A stretch of DNA of 64,000 bases from Pseudoalteromonas peptidolytica (GCF_012641745.1 NZ_WEHZ01000021.1:27405-91404); one strand, 5' to 3'; shown: positions 34,981 through 46,854, numbered from the stretch's first letter. Notes: generated from the letters alone by a model not told the origin. Translations and numbers: made by a program.

Positions 34981-35943
34981 ATGAGACATTCTATTTTAGC
35001 CGTTGCGTTATTCGCTTCATTTTCTTCACTAGCAGCCCCAAAGTGTCCCAACATCAGTGAGCTAGAAACACAGTATGCTGCCCCTAATATGGAAAAGCGC
35101 AGCTTTTCTAATCACTTTAATAAGTATTTATCTTGGCTACCGAGCTACCATATGGTGCATGATCAAGTAACAGCAAGTGGTACCGTAACCCAGATCACCG
35201 CAAAGTTTGATTATGGTAGTATCACCCATAAAGATTTAGAGTTTGAAGCTGTGGAGTTTTACTATCGCAGTGAGTCAGACTCGAACTGGCATTATCTTGG
35301 GGAGCAAACGACAAATGGCGATGGCAAGGCCTTTATTTCTTTGCCAGCGCTACCTGCAGGACAGTATCGTATATACGCTGGGGTGCCCGCTGACGGTACT
35401 GGGGCGCAGGGTTATGTCACCGTGGTAGAGCCTGGGACTCAAGCTGTGTTGTTTGATATTGATGGCACCTTAACAGAGTCCGATGCGGAGCAAATCGGCG
35501 ACTATACAGGAATAGATCACGCCTCACCAAAAGACGGAGCATACGATCTAGTCCGTCATTATTTAGATTTGGGTTATCAACCTGTATTTTTGACGGCGCG
35601 CGTATATTGGTATGCAAAAGGGACACGCGGTTGGTTAAATTGGATGGGCCTACCGCAAGGGTTTTTGCGCACCTCTTTGAGTAACGAAACCAGCTTATTC
35701 AAAACGGCTGAGTATAAAACCGCTGAAATTAATCGCCTAGAAGCACAGGGTATAGAGGTCGTGCGCGCCTACGGTAATGCAAAAACAGACGCTGAAGCTT
35801 TTATTAAAGCAGGGATCCCAGCATCACAGGCTTTTACCATAGGTGCTGATGCAGGGCATTACGGTACAACGCCGATTACAGGAAATAGCTATCGTGTTCA
35901 TCTTGATGGCTTGGCAACCTATCCGCATGCAGATTGTCAATAA
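34981..35943 (+). CDS. Exported LNS2/Lipin-type HAD phosphatase domain protein
   Basis: The 320-residue protein has a signal peptide (MRHSILAVALFASFSSLAA), a beta-rich N-terminal domain to about residue 150, then a HAD domain with AVLFDIDGTLTESDAEQIGDYTG, YQPVFLTARVYWYAKGTRGWLNW and IGADAGHYGTTP. DxDGT plus LTAR is the LNS2 (Lipin/Ned1/Smp2) variant. Lipins dephosphorylate phosphatidate in eukaryotes; in bacteria such proteins are little studied. I chose ATG 34981 because CGGAG precedes it and the signal peptide starts there. It is probably periplasmic. The substrate is unproven. Confidence 0.82.
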   Translation: MRHSILAVALFASFSSLAAPKCPNISELETQYAAPNMEKRSFSNHFNKYLSWLPSYHMVHDQVTASGTVTQITAKFDYGSITHKDLEFEAVEFYYRSESDSNWHYLGEQTTNGDGKAFISLPALPAGQYRIYAGVPADGTGAQGYVTVVEPGTQAVLFDIDGTLTESDAEQIGDYTGIDHASPKDGAYDLVRHYLDLGYQPVFLTARVYWYAKGTRGWLNWMGLPQGFLRTSLSNETSLFKTAEYKTAEINRLEAQGIEVVRAYGNAKTDAEAFIKAGIPASQAFTIGADAGHYGTTPITGNSYRVHLDGLATYPHADCQ

Positions 35944-36193
35944 ACGCTGATCCCGAAGCTTGGATAAGCCAGCTTGCTTCTTATCCAAGCTTCAGATAGA
36001 CAATAAACCAGCAGCAACAATTTAAAGTGTAGATATTCAGTTACTAATTTTCTCATTCTGCATCCTTTTTATATTTACATTTGTTTACCTTTGATTCATT
36101 AAAATTTCATTTAACACATCATTCTGGCTTGACCTCTGACCATTGTCCTCTACAGTTGTATTGTTATTAAATTGTAACAATTGGAGCAAGTAC

Positions 36194-37111
36194 ATGAAAA
36201 GGTTAATTCTTGGCGCCCTATTTGGGGTATTGGCAATCGTGGGATCCCCCGCGCACAGTGAAGAGCAGCTAACATATCCGGTGATATTAGTGCACGGGTT
36301 GTTTGGCTTTGATAATTTGCTGGGTGTAGATTATTTCTATCGCGTCCCGCAAGTTATTCAAGAAGAAGGTGGTCAGGTATACGTTGCACAAGTATCTTCT
36401 GCCCATAATTCAGAATTGCGTGGCGAGCAGTTGTTGGCGCAAGTCGCAATAGTGAGAGCATTAACAGGGCAAGAAAAAGTTAATTTAATCGGCCACAGCC
36501 AAGGTGCACAAACTATCCGCTATGTGGCCTCGGTAAAACCTGAGTGGGTAGCGTCTGTAACCAGTATCGGCGGCGTTAATTGGGGCAGTCGATTTGCGGA
36601 TGTTGTGCGTGGTGGCGTTGATAGTGGCTCATTCTCAGAGCAGTTTTTAGCTTCCCTTGCTAACGCGCTTGCAGGACTAATTGATTTACTGTCAGGTAAG
36701 TCAGGCGTACCAAAAGACGCGCTAGAAGCACTCAGCGCCTTAACAACAGAAGGAACCTTGGCATTCAATCAAAAATATCCTGAAGGTGTGCCGAGTAGCT
36801 ACTGCGCTGAAACACAAAGCCTAGCCAGTAATGGCGTACATTATTTTTCTTGGAGTGGCAGCAAAGCATGGACGAATGTTTTTGACCCTGCCGACAATGC
36901 TTTGGCCTTGTTCTCACAAGTATTTGATGAAGCCAACGATGGTTTGGTGTCGGCTTGCTCTAGTAATTTAGGCCAAGTGATTAATAACCAATTCAAAATG
37001 AACCACTTAGATCAGGTAAACCAAACAATTGGCATTCACCATCTGTTTGAAACTGATCCATTAACAGTTTACAGACAACATATCCGCCGCTTGAAGGCAT
37101 TAGCATTATGA
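36194..37111 (+). CDS. lipA: Triacylglycerol lipase, Pseudomonas (LipA, family I) type
   Basis: The 305-residue secreted lipase has a signal peptide (MKRLILGALFGVLAIVGSPAHS), then YPVILVHGLFGFDNLLGVDYFY with the oxyanion strand and NLIGHSQGAQTIRYVA with the nucleophilic serine. The acid residue is probably in NDGLVSACSS, and the histidine in MNHLDQVNQ. This group of lipases needs a steric foldase in the inner membrane, which the next gene supplies. The two overlap by four bases (ATGA). Secretion is normally through a type II system, which is not in the window. I chose ATG 36194 because GGAGC precedes it. Confidence 0.92.
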   Translation: MKRLILGALFGVLAIVGSPAHSEEQLTYPVILVHGLFGFDNLLGVDYFYRVPQVIQEEGGQVYVAQVSSAHNSELRGEQLLAQVAIVRALTGQEKVNLIGHSQGAQTIRYVASVKPEWVASVTSIGGVNWGSRFADVVRGGVDSGSFSEQFLASLANALAGLIDLLSGKSGVPKDALEALSALTTEGTLAFNQKYPEGVPSSYCAETQSLASNGVHYFSWSGSKAWTNVFDPADNALALFSQVFDEANDGLVSACSSNLGQVINNQFKMNHLDQVNQTIGIHHLFETDPLTVYRQHIRRLKALAL

Positions 37112-37947
37112 AAAAGTGGAGCCTGCTGCTTATCGTATTTCTGAGTATGTTACTGATTTTTACTCAGCAGCAACGGTCAAGTCATTTCCCCCAGTTAGTG
37201 ACAGCACCTGCTCTTAAATACGAACAGAGTAAGGCTCCACAATCTATCAATTCGGTATCTGTGAGTGCTGAGTGCAAGCCTTTCAGTAAAGAGGATAAAT
37301 ATCTAATCGATGACTGGCTTTTTGCATTACAGAATTTACAAGAAGTTGAGAAGTGGGCTGATCACCTAAGTTTATTGCCTGAGTGTCTTCATCAAATAGC
37401 TGGTAGATATGTGGAGTTTAAACAAGCATTAGGGCAAGTGGATGAGCACCTTAATTTGTTAGAGCGGCTTGAGCAATTGCACGCCTTACAGCGTCGTTTT
37501 TTTACCAAAGAGCTAATTGTGCTGTGGTTTGAGGAGGATAACGCATGGGATAGGCAAACAGTGAACCGTTGGCAGATTTTATCAGACACTCGCTTAAGCG
37601 ATGCGCAAAAACAGCAACTTATAGAAGCAAATATCAGTCAGCTTTCAAAGCCCGAGCAGTCTTTGTTTCGTGCGACGGCGCAGCTTCATGATTTACACGC
37701 TAACCTCAAGCAACGAAGTTACAACGAATTAAGTGCTGATTTTGGTGATGACGTTGCGATGCGTGTGCTTGAAGTAACACAGCAAGACCTAGATTGGCAG
37801 CAAAAGCTGCACACGTTTCAAGCGCAAAAACAAACCATTTTAGCCGAGTATGGTAATACCCCAATGGCAACAGAGCAGATTGAAGCCCTATTAATAAAGA
37901 GTTTTACTGAAAATGAACGCAAGCGAGTGGCTGTATTGACCAAATGA
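37108..37947 (+). CDS. lipB: Lipase-specific foldase/secretion chaperone (Lif/LipB)
   Basis: The 279-residue protein has an N-terminal membrane anchor (MKKWSLLLIVFLSMLLIFTQ), then an all-helical periplasmic part with EDKYLIDDWLFALQNL and ALQRRFFTKELIVLWFEEDNAWDRQ. The RRFF region corresponds to the RxxFDDY-like signature of lipase foldases, but is weakly conserved here. It is shorter than the ~340-residue Pseudomonas chaperones. It acts in the periplasm to fold the lipase encoded just upstream. The overlapping start suggests balanced translation of enzyme and chaperone. Confidence 0.83.
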   Translation: MKKWSLLLIVFLSMLLIFTQQQRSSHFPQLVTAPALKYEQSKAPQSINSVSVSAECKPFSKEDKYLIDDWLFALQNLQEVEKWADHLSLLPECLHQIAGRYVEFKQALGQVDEHLNLLERLEQLHALQRRFFTKELIVLWFEEDNAWDRQTVNRWQILSDTRLSDAQKQQLIEANISQLSKPEQSLFRATAQLHDLHANLKQRSYNELSADFGDDVAMRVLEVTQQDLDWQQKLHTFQAQKQTILAEYGNTPMATEQIEALLIKSFTENERKRVAVLTK

Positions 37948-38260
37948 TCCATGCTGATAGGCACAAAGCGTGTTGTAGCGTGCGTTGTTAGCTGTACTGA
38001 CAAATTATTGCTGTATATAAGTCGCGATTGACAGGGGTTAAGTTTTTTACATAGTGTATGGTATAAAATATGAAGTCGATTAAATCGCTAGGGCAGCGTA
38101 CTCATCAAAACCCCAGGGATCTAGCGATTTTATAAGTTATTTAAAAATATGGAAAAACTTCTTTTCTTTGTCAGTTAAACGGGCATTAAACCCCATTTAA
38201 CTGATAGTTAGCGGAAAACAACAATCCGTACTAGGGTTGTTGTGCCTTGAAAGCAAGGCT
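37948..38260 (+). promoter_or_regulatory. Probable CRISPR leader between foldase gene and array
   Basis: These 313 AT-rich bases precede the first perfect repeat, and the degenerate repeat is at the other end, so this is the leader side. Two inverted repeats are visible: AAATCGCTAG at 38082-38091 with its complement at 38121-38130, and TCAGTTAAA at 38171-38179 with its complement at 38196-38204. The first could end the lipase transcript. The second could be a leader feature. Confidence 0.6.
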
Positions 38261-39675
38261 GTCGCGCCTCCCGCAGGCGCGTGGATTGAAACTCGTTCAA
38301 GCCAGTATCTTTTGCCAAGCGCATAGTCGCGCCTCCCGCAGGCGCGTGGATTGAAACGGTAGTTTTAAAAGATCCGTTTACGGTAGGATTAGTCGCGCCT
38401 CCCGCAGGCGCGTGGATTGAAACCGCCCGTCATAACGATAATCGCCATACAAATCAAGTCGCGCCTCCCGCAGGCGCGTGGATTGAAACAGCACCTCTCC
38501 ACGCCACAAGTCTGAACTCACTTTGTCGCGCCTCCCGCAGGCGCGTGGATTGAAACAACTTTATTAAGTGCATCCCCCGCAAAGTCCAGGTCGCGCCTCC
38601 CGCAGGCGCGTGGATTGAAACTTTGGCATCATGCCTAAGACAGCCGAGGCGGATGGTCGCGCCTCCCGCAGGCGCGTGGATTGAAACAGAAATGGTGAGC
38701 GGTGCGCGGTTCACTACATCGTCGCGCCTCCCGCAGGCGCGTGGATTGAAACACTATCGTGACTAATGATGTAATCATCGGGAAAGTCGCGCCTCCCGCA
38801 GGCGCGTGGATTGAAACCCCGTGCCCAATCTGCCAATCATTGGCTGGGGTGTCGCGCCTCCCGCAGGCGCGTGGATTGAAACCGGTTAAAGGGCGCGTCA
38901 ATGCGGCTGGCGCAACGTCGCGCCTCCCGCAGGCGCGTGGATTGAAACCTATATTTAGCTTTTAGGAATAGCTAGGATTTTAGTCGCGCCTCCCGCAGGC
39001 GCGTGGATTGAAACCAAGTTGTTATGCACTCTTGTCAAACACGACTGGTCGCGCCTCCCGCAGGCGCGTGGATTGAAACTTAGTCGGGCATGTAACCAAC
39101 CTCAATTATTAGAGGTCGCGCCTCCCGCAGGCGCGTGGATTGAAACACGAATTGCGGTCATAGTTTTTCCTCCCAGATCAGTCGCGCCTCCCGCAGGCGC
39201 GTGGATTGAAACATCAATCAGATTTTGAGTGATAATGGCACTTCGGTCGCGCCTCCCGCAGGCGCGTGGATTGAAACGCCTGTATTTGAGTATGTATCTA
39301 TTGAGTTGAGAGTCGCGCCTCCCGCAGGCGCGTGGATTGAAACAAAATACCACGAACCCAGATGATGGCGATGATGTGTCGCGCCTCCCGCAGGCGCGTG
39401 GATTGAAACTCTATAAGCTCTATCAAGCCGCGCTCGTCTTTGCGTCGCGCCTCCCGCAGGCGCGTGGATTGAAACACTTAACCTAACGGAAGGGTGGGCG
39501 GAAATAGTGTCGCGCCTCCCGCAGGCGCGTGGATTGAAACACAGTGTCGCCCTCAGCTACAAGAGCGATGCCTCGTCGCGCCTCCCGCAGGCGCGTGGAT
39601 TGAAACTTCCATGCTTCGGCTCGGGCATACTTTGAAATATTGTGTCGCGTCTCCCGCAGGCGCATAAGGTTATTT
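38261..39675 (+). CRISPR. Type I-C-like CRISPR array, 22 repeats and 21 spacers, no cas genes nearby
   Basis: The 32-base repeat starts GTCGCGCCTCCC, continues GCAGGCGC and ends GTGGATTGAAAC. The ATTGAAAC end and the GC-rich hairpin (GCGCCTCCCGCAGGCGC) fit the I-C group. Repeats 1-21 are identical by eye. Repeat 22 begins at 39644, has GCGTCTC in place of GCGCCTC and loses its 3' part, so it is the old, trailer end. Spacers run 33-37 bases and none is duplicated. The array is transcribed on the plus strand, by the ATTGAAAC rule. No Cas1-Cas8 protein is encoded in this window. Confidence 0.98.
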
Positions 39676-39750
39676 TCATTTGAGGGCTAGCATAACAAAG
39701 GAGTAACGCTTTAAACTTTTTGCCTAAGTCACATATCAAGATAAGGTGTA

Positions 39751-39960
39751 ATACCAATTTGACTTAATACTTGCTAAATTTGAAGGAGTAAATCTGACGC
39801 TAACAGCGTTAAAAATTTCTCATTTAGAACAACTAAATAGCAAAATTTTTGCCTTGCCGACAGGACGTAGGTACCTCGGCGTGAGCAGGACGCGGAAGCG
39901 GTGTTATCGACAAGATTTTCTCGCCTCAAAATAGACCACTTAATTAAGCAAATTGGTATA
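39751..39960 (-). repeat. MITE-like dispersed repeat, full long copy (~210 bp)
   Basis: It begins ATACCAATTTGACTTAATAC and ends TTAATTAAGCAAATTGGTATA, and carries the same core blocks as 31912-32074 in reverse order (TGACGCTAACAGCG, TTTCTCGCCTC). It has ~45 extra bases around CGCGGAAGCGG shared with the copy at 60516. It lies between the trailer end of the CRISPR array and the DUF3293 gene, and ends four bases before that gene's ATG. Confidence 0.88.
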
Positions 39961-39964
39961 ACAA

Positions 39965-40405
39965 ATGAGAATTGAACCAGATTTATGGCAACTATACTTG
40001 GATGTGTATTTTAGACCAATACGGCCACTGCGCTTTGAAGCTTCAGGGGCGATTATCAGCCTCTGGAATCCTAGCGGTGAGATACAAAGTGCAACTAAGA
40101 ATGAGCGGCTTTCACGATTTTGGCAAGGGGCTTTACAGCGTGCCAATAGGCCTTATCAATTACTTTGGGGTGGTGATAAACCCATGTTATACCGAGAGCT
40201 GAGTGTTTTTATTCGTTGCGATGTGGCTTTAGCATTTAAGTGGGCTTCGCGGTTGGATCAGCTAGGGTTTTATTATGTGCAACAGGATAAACAGCTACGT
40301 CTCTATAATAGCCGAGACATTACACAAACTGAATTGGTAACAGGTGAAATGCAAACGCGTCTGTGTTTTACTCCTTTGCCTAGAACCAATCTGGCGTTGC
40401 AATAA
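39965..40405 (+). CDS. DUF3293-family protein
   Basis: The 146-residue protein begins MRIEPDLWQLYLDVYFRP and contains ASGAIISLWNPSGEIQSATKNERLSRFW and ALAFKWASRLDQLGFYYVQQDKQLRLYN. This matches my recollection of DUF3293, small cytoplasmic proteins of unknown function. Its ATG follows directly on the end of a MITE-like copy, with only ACAA between, and no Shine-Dalgarno sequence is visible. Expression may be low, leaderless, or driven from within the element. Next comes an 11-base-pair hairpin and the convergent katG gene. Confidence 0.75.
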   Translation: MRIEPDLWQLYLDVYFRPIRPLRFEASGAIISLWNPSGEIQSATKNERLSRFWQGALQRANRPYQLLWGGDKPMLYRELSVFIRCDVALAFKWASRLDQLGFYYVQQDKQLRLYNSRDITQTELVTGEMQTRLCFTPLPRTNLALQ

Positions 40406-40492
40406 TTTGAGTCAGCGCTTGGCGTGTAACCTAGCTTTGCCGACAGGCGCAGGTCTTGTTGCCAGAGTAGGGCTAAAGCCTCAGGCTAGATA

Positions 40493-40519
40493 CAACAGGG
40501 TCTAGTGTAGACCCTGTTG
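40493..40519. terminator. Hairpin between convergent DUF3293 and katG genes
   Basis: An 11-base-pair perfect stem (CAACAGGGTCT / AGACCCTGTTG) encloses five bases. It lacks a clear T run on either strand, so it is only a possible bidirectional terminator. Confidence 0.5.
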
Positions 40520-40530
40520 AGTGAGCGCGG

Positions 40531-43140
<2,610 letters not shown>

Positions 43141-43920
43141 CTACTCGTTTGCATGTTTTTTTGCCATGACTGAAAATAGTAAGGGAACTTGCTGACCTTT
43201 GTGAAGTAACTGGAAACCATGTCCAGGCACAGCCTCAAGCCCGTCAAAACAGTTATACGGACTAAAAGGATGTTCGTCGAAGTGTGTGATTGTAAGGCCT
43301 ACTTGCATTAGTGCAGTGAGCACCTCGCCGATTGAGTGAGGCCAAGTAGCGATGGTTTGAGTATCGCTTTGTTGGTTTTCGGTGTAAGTAGCCTCTGTTG
43401 TTACATCGGGTTGCTGCTTTGCAAAGTATGAGTAGCCCATATTAAGATCAATACTTGGGTGAAATTCAACAAAGCAAAATTGACCTCCCGGTTTCAGGGC
43501 ATTGGCTATCGTGGTGGCCCACGATGAAAGGTCGTGCAGCCAACAAATCGTACCATAGGATGCAAATACAATATTAAATTTGTCGGTATTGGTGCTGCCA
43601 AACTTTTCAATGTCCTGACAAATAAAAGTTGCATCCAGCTTTGTTTGCTGTGCTAGTGTATTCGCGCGCCTAATGGCCTCTTGCGAGAAGTCGACGCCCG
43701 TAACTTTGGCACCAAGTCGAGCAAGTGAAAGTGAATCCAAGCCAAAATGACACTGCAAGTGAAGTATGCTTTGCTCAGACACACTCCCCAATAACTTACA
43801 TTCAATTGTATTTAGTGAAGATTTTCCCGCTAAAAAACTATTTACGTCATAAAACGTCGAATCAAAGTGCGCAATCGCTCTTTCTTCCCAAGCTTTTCTG
43901 TTTAGAGAAAGGTAATCCAT
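43141..43920 (-). CDS. Class I SAM-dependent methyltransferase
   Basis: The 259-residue protein has the Rossmann methyltransferase signature ILHLQCHFGLDSLSLARLGAKVTGVDFSQEAIRRA, then TFICQDIEKF, NIVFASYGTICWLHDLSSWATTIANALKPGGQFCFVEFHP. I chose ATG 43920 over 43929 because AAGGA is properly spaced from it. The substrate is not evident. It stands alone, followed downstream by AT-rich sequence. It is not one of the known ubiquinone or rRNA enzymes by eye. Confidence 0.85.
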   Translation of the reverse strand: MDYLSLNRKAWEERAIAHFDSTFYDVNSFLAGKSSLNTIECKLLGSVSEQSILHLQCHFGLDSLSLARLGAKVTGVDFSQEAIRRANTLAQQTKLDATFICQDIEKFGSTNTDKFNIVFASYGTICWLHDLSSWATTIANALKPGGQFCFVEFHPSIDLNMGYSYFAKQQPDVTTEATYTENQQSDTQTIATWPHSIGEVLTALMQVGLTITHFDEHPFSPYNCFDGLEAVPGHGFQLLHKGQQVPLLFSVMAKKHANE

Positions 43921-43929
43921 ATTGATCAT

Positions 43930-44307
43930 CCTTAAAAAATTAATTTCTAAATAAACATTACTACGTACTGCTGCTAATACGCTCGCAATTATACTGATAA
44001 GGGCTCAATGAGTGCTATTCATACCGTGAGCAAATTTGAGATAAGTCGGTCATAATAAGTAAGTACACGCTACTGAAGCGAAAAAGTATTGTTAGTTAGG
44101 TAATCTGCGTTTCTTGCTAATATATGCTCACACTTTCCAAGTAATCGCCATAGAAAGTACGTTTAATATAGCAAGCGTAAAAAAGTTGCTGAAAAATAAA
44201 ACCCCATTTTTTCATAGGGTTAGTTTGTACCATGAAGGGTTGTAAATGAAGTGAATATGCTTTTCACCTCTCAAGTTGGTCTAAGTGTTAATTTAATAGT
44301 TAAAAGC
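43930..44307. other. Intergenic region without recognised gene
   Basis: These ~380 bases between the methyltransferase start and the peptidase terminator show no coding frame. The first part should hold the methyltransferase promoter. I see nothing further. Confidence 0.45.
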
Positions 44308-44333
44308 ACACTGAGGTCGGCTGACCTCAGTGT
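44308..44333 (-). terminator. Terminator hairpin after the S9 peptidase gene
   Basis: A perfect 11-base-pair stem (ACACTGAGGTC / GACCTCAGTGT) with a four-base loop lies 23 bases beyond the peptidase stop. T-rich sequence follows on both strands, so it may stop transcription in either direction. Confidence 0.7.
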
Positions 44334-44355
44334 TTTATCGAGTTCAGGTGATTTA

Positions 44356-46374
44356 CTACTTCTTCGGATCGTGCTTATCAAACCACCACTGAATGTACGC
44401 CACTTTATTTAAAAGATTAGATGGTCTTTTGGTAATACCGTGCGAAGCGTCTGGGATTCTCACCATCGCGGTTTCTACTCCTTGCAGTTTTAGCGCTTGA
44501 TAATATTGCTCCGTTTCTGAAATTGGTGTGCGATAATCTGCTTCCCCTGTCAGTAGCATAGTCGGTGTTTTCACGTTACCTACATAGCTAATTGGCGAGC
44601 GCTTCATATAATGATCCAAATGCTCCCATGGCTTACCAGGAAACCAATAATCTGCAAAAAATGGATAGAAATCAGCAGTTAACACAAAGCTATACCAGTT
44701 GATCACAGGCTTTGCTACTACAGCGGCGGCAAATCTGTCGGTATGGCCAACAGTCCACGCAGTTAATACGCCACCACCAGAACCTCCGGTAACAAATAAG
44801 CGGCTTTTGTCTATATATCCTTCACCAATTAAGTGATCTACGCCAGTCATTAGATCGTCAAAATCATGGCTGGGGTAATTATGGTGAATAGTTTGTGCAA
44901 ACTCTTTGCCGTAGGAGTCGCTACCGCGTGGGTTCATATACAGTACAACATTACCTTGAGCTGCAAAAAGCTGAACTTCAGCGCTAAAATGTGGGCCATA
45001 ATTAGCAACTGGGCCGCCGTGGATCTCAAGCACAAGTGGATACTTGTTAGATTTATCAAACCCAGGAGGGTAGGCGACCCATGCCTGAATTGGCAATTGA
45101 TCATGCTTTGACTTTAACCAGACCTCTTCAACGGTTGCCAGTGTTTTATCGCCTAAAGCATCTTCATTTAGTGCTGTGATAGGCCTTGGCTCGCCGCGCT
45201 TAACGATGGCAACGTCGGCGGGTCGTAGCGGATCTGCCAGTGTAAATGCAACTAGGCCACGGTCGCTAATGGCATAATCGCCACCTGAATATGGACGTCC
45301 AAAGCTAACACTACCAATGGCATCGGTTATTTGTTCAAAACGTCCCTTTAAAGGCTGAAAAGCTAAAGTGGTTTTACCTTGATTATCGTAGCTAACATAG
45401 ACTCCACGGCTATTGGCTGCCCATGTAACGGAGTCGAGACTTCTATCTAAATCGGTGGCATAGGTTTTGGTCTCACCAGATTTGAGGTCTTTGATGTAGA
45501 GTAGGCTGTTTTCATAATTGGTTTTTTCATCGTCATAGCCAAGGTAGGCAAGGTAGCGACCATCTGGTGAGACGGCAGGGTGGTTATCTGGCCCCTTTCG
45601 GTCGGTTACTGCAGTGATTTCAAGCGAGCTTAAGTCTAGCTTGTAGACTTCGCTATTGGTTGGGTTTAGTTGGTTGTCCTGATGGCGATTAGCTGAAAAA
45701 TATAGGGTTTTTCCATTGTCAGCAAAGCTTAGTACGCCGCCATGATTAAAATTACCAGAGGTGATTTGTTTGGCATTCCCACCATTGGCATCCAGCTTAA
45801 AAATATGATTAAAACCAGAGTCTGTATAGCCTGCGCCATCAGCACGGTAATACACATCATCAATAAACACGGGGGGCTTTGCCCACTTTGCACCTTCAGG
45901 CTTGCCTTTTATGGAAACTGGAGGTGCTTTTTGGCTTGGTACAAATTGGCTAAAATAGAGGCTTTTGCCATCTGGTGACCAGTGCAGCCCTGATGGGCCA
46001 TGAGTTAAGTTACTGATTTTTGCAATGGCACCGGTATCTAGCCATTTCACATAGATTTGGCTGCTACCATCACGAGTGGAGATGAATGCGACTCTGTCAT
46101 TGCTCGGTGACAGAACTGGAGCATAGTCCATGTGGAGGCCAGAAGTCACAGGCTGCATCGCGTTTGTTGACAGATCAACAGACCAAATATTGCTGACTTT
46201 TCTGTCGCTTTTGATGTCCATGCGGTTACGCACGAAGAATACCTTGTCGCCGTTGTTGCTGATGTCTATTTGATTGGCGTATTCAAGGTTAAAAATATCG
46301 GTTGGTTGTAGCGGAGTAGCTTGCAGTGTCCATGCCGTACTGGCGATAGCTGCGCTTACTAAAAAGTGTTTCAT
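44356..46374 (-). CDS. Exported S9-family prolyl oligopeptidase-like peptidase
   Basis: The 672-residue protein has a signal peptide (MKHFLVSAAIASTAWTLQA), a TolB/PD40-like propeller over residues ~25-390 (repeats such as HGPSGLHWSPDGKSLYFSQ and HPAVSPDGRYLAYLGYDDE), and a C-terminal alpha/beta hydrolase domain with YPLVLEIHGGP, the serine elbow VTGGSGGGVLTAW, the acid in GEADYRTPI and the histidine in DASHGI. It would cleave peptides in the periplasm, as dipeptidyl or acylaminoacyl peptidases do. It is a single gene with its own terminator. Confidence 0.93.
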   Translation of the reverse strand: MKHFLVSAAIASTAWTLQATPLQPTDIFNLEYANQIDISNNGDKVFFVRNRMDIKSDRKVSNIWSVDLSTNAMQPVTSGLHMDYAPVLSPSNDRVAFISTRDGSSQIYVKWLDTGAIAKISNLTHGPSGLHWSPDGKSLYFSQFVPSQKAPPVSIKGKPEGAKWAKPPVFIDDVYYRADGAGYTDSGFNHIFKLDANGGNAKQITSGNFNHGGVLSFADNGKTLYFSANRHQDNQLNPTNSEVYKLDLSSLEITAVTDRKGPDNHPAVSPDGRYLAYLGYDDEKTNYENSLLYIKDLKSGETKTYATDLDRSLDSVTWAANSRGVYVSYDNQGKTTLAFQPLKGRFEQITDAIGSVSFGRPYSGGDYAISDRGLVAFTLADPLRPADVAIVKRGEPRPITALNEDALGDKTLATVEEVWLKSKHDQLPIQAWVAYPPGFDKSNKYPLVLEIHGGPVANYGPHFSAEVQLFAAQGNVVLYMNPRGSDSYGKEFAQTIHHNYPSHDFDDLMTGVDHLIGEGYIDKSRLFVTGGSGGGVLTAWTVGHTDRFAAAVVAKPVINWYSFVLTADFYPFFADYWFPGKPWEHLDHYMKRSPISYVGNVKTPTMLLTGEADYRTPISETEQYYQALKLQGVETAMVRIPDASHGITKRPSNLLNKVAYIQWWFDKHDPKK

Positions 46375-46565
46375 AGCTGATCCTGTTGCTTATTATTTTC
46401 TCTACTATGGCGTTTATAACGGCTTAATCAACTCTTTGCGATGAACGCGCTGCTGTTTACTAATACAATGCTGTATTTCTCTGACTCTGGCCTAATGCAA
46501 GCAGATTTAACCCTATAGCAGGGTGTAATAACTTAAGAGAGTAAGCTGTTACCTCACGCTTAGGT

Positions 46566-46706
46566 TATACCAATAAGCCTTAATACTTGGTCAATGTGAA
46601 GGAGTAAATCTGACGCTAACAGCGTTAAAAATTTCTCATTTAGTACAATTAAATAGCGAAACTTTCTCGCCTCAACATAGACCACTTAATGAAGATAATC
46701 GGTATT
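46566..46706 (-). repeat. MITE-like dispersed repeat, shortened full copy (~140 bp)
   Basis: The outer ends read ATACCAATAAGCC and ATCGGTATT. Inside are GAAGGAGTAAATCTGACGC, AACAGCGTTAAAAATTTCTC, and CTCGCCTCAACATAGACCACTTAAT, the same order as 39751-39960. It lacks ~20 bases of the standard core and the long-class insert. It lies between the divergent S9 peptidase and VOC genes. Confidence 0.8.
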
Positions 46707-46854
46707 ACTGAATATTCCTGATGTCGAAATATGTGCTGTAACTTTGCTCTTTATTAAAAAATCACTTTACCTAAACTTAACTTTAGGTTTTATGGTATGC
46801 AGCGTATCAACAACACATCGAAGTGCGCACCGAGCGCAAAGTAAGGAATAGTAT

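Noticed and set aside
38454..39757. Several open frames on both strands with repeated residues such as RLPQARGLKP and SIHAPAGGAT
   Set aside because: They are translations of the CRISPR repeats (the 32-base repeat plus spacers keeps frames open by chance). They are not genes.
40420..40465. Sequence CTTTGCCGACAGGCGCAGGTC resembling the insert of the long MITE (CCTTGCCGACAGGACGTAGG)
   Set aside because: It is only ~20 bases, without either terminus, so it was not listed as a copy.
36194..40530. Possibility that a gene beside the CRISPR array is an unrecognised cas gene
   Set aside because: The lipase, its foldase and the DUF3293 protein are recognisable and have no Cas features (no HD, RAMP or integrase motifs).
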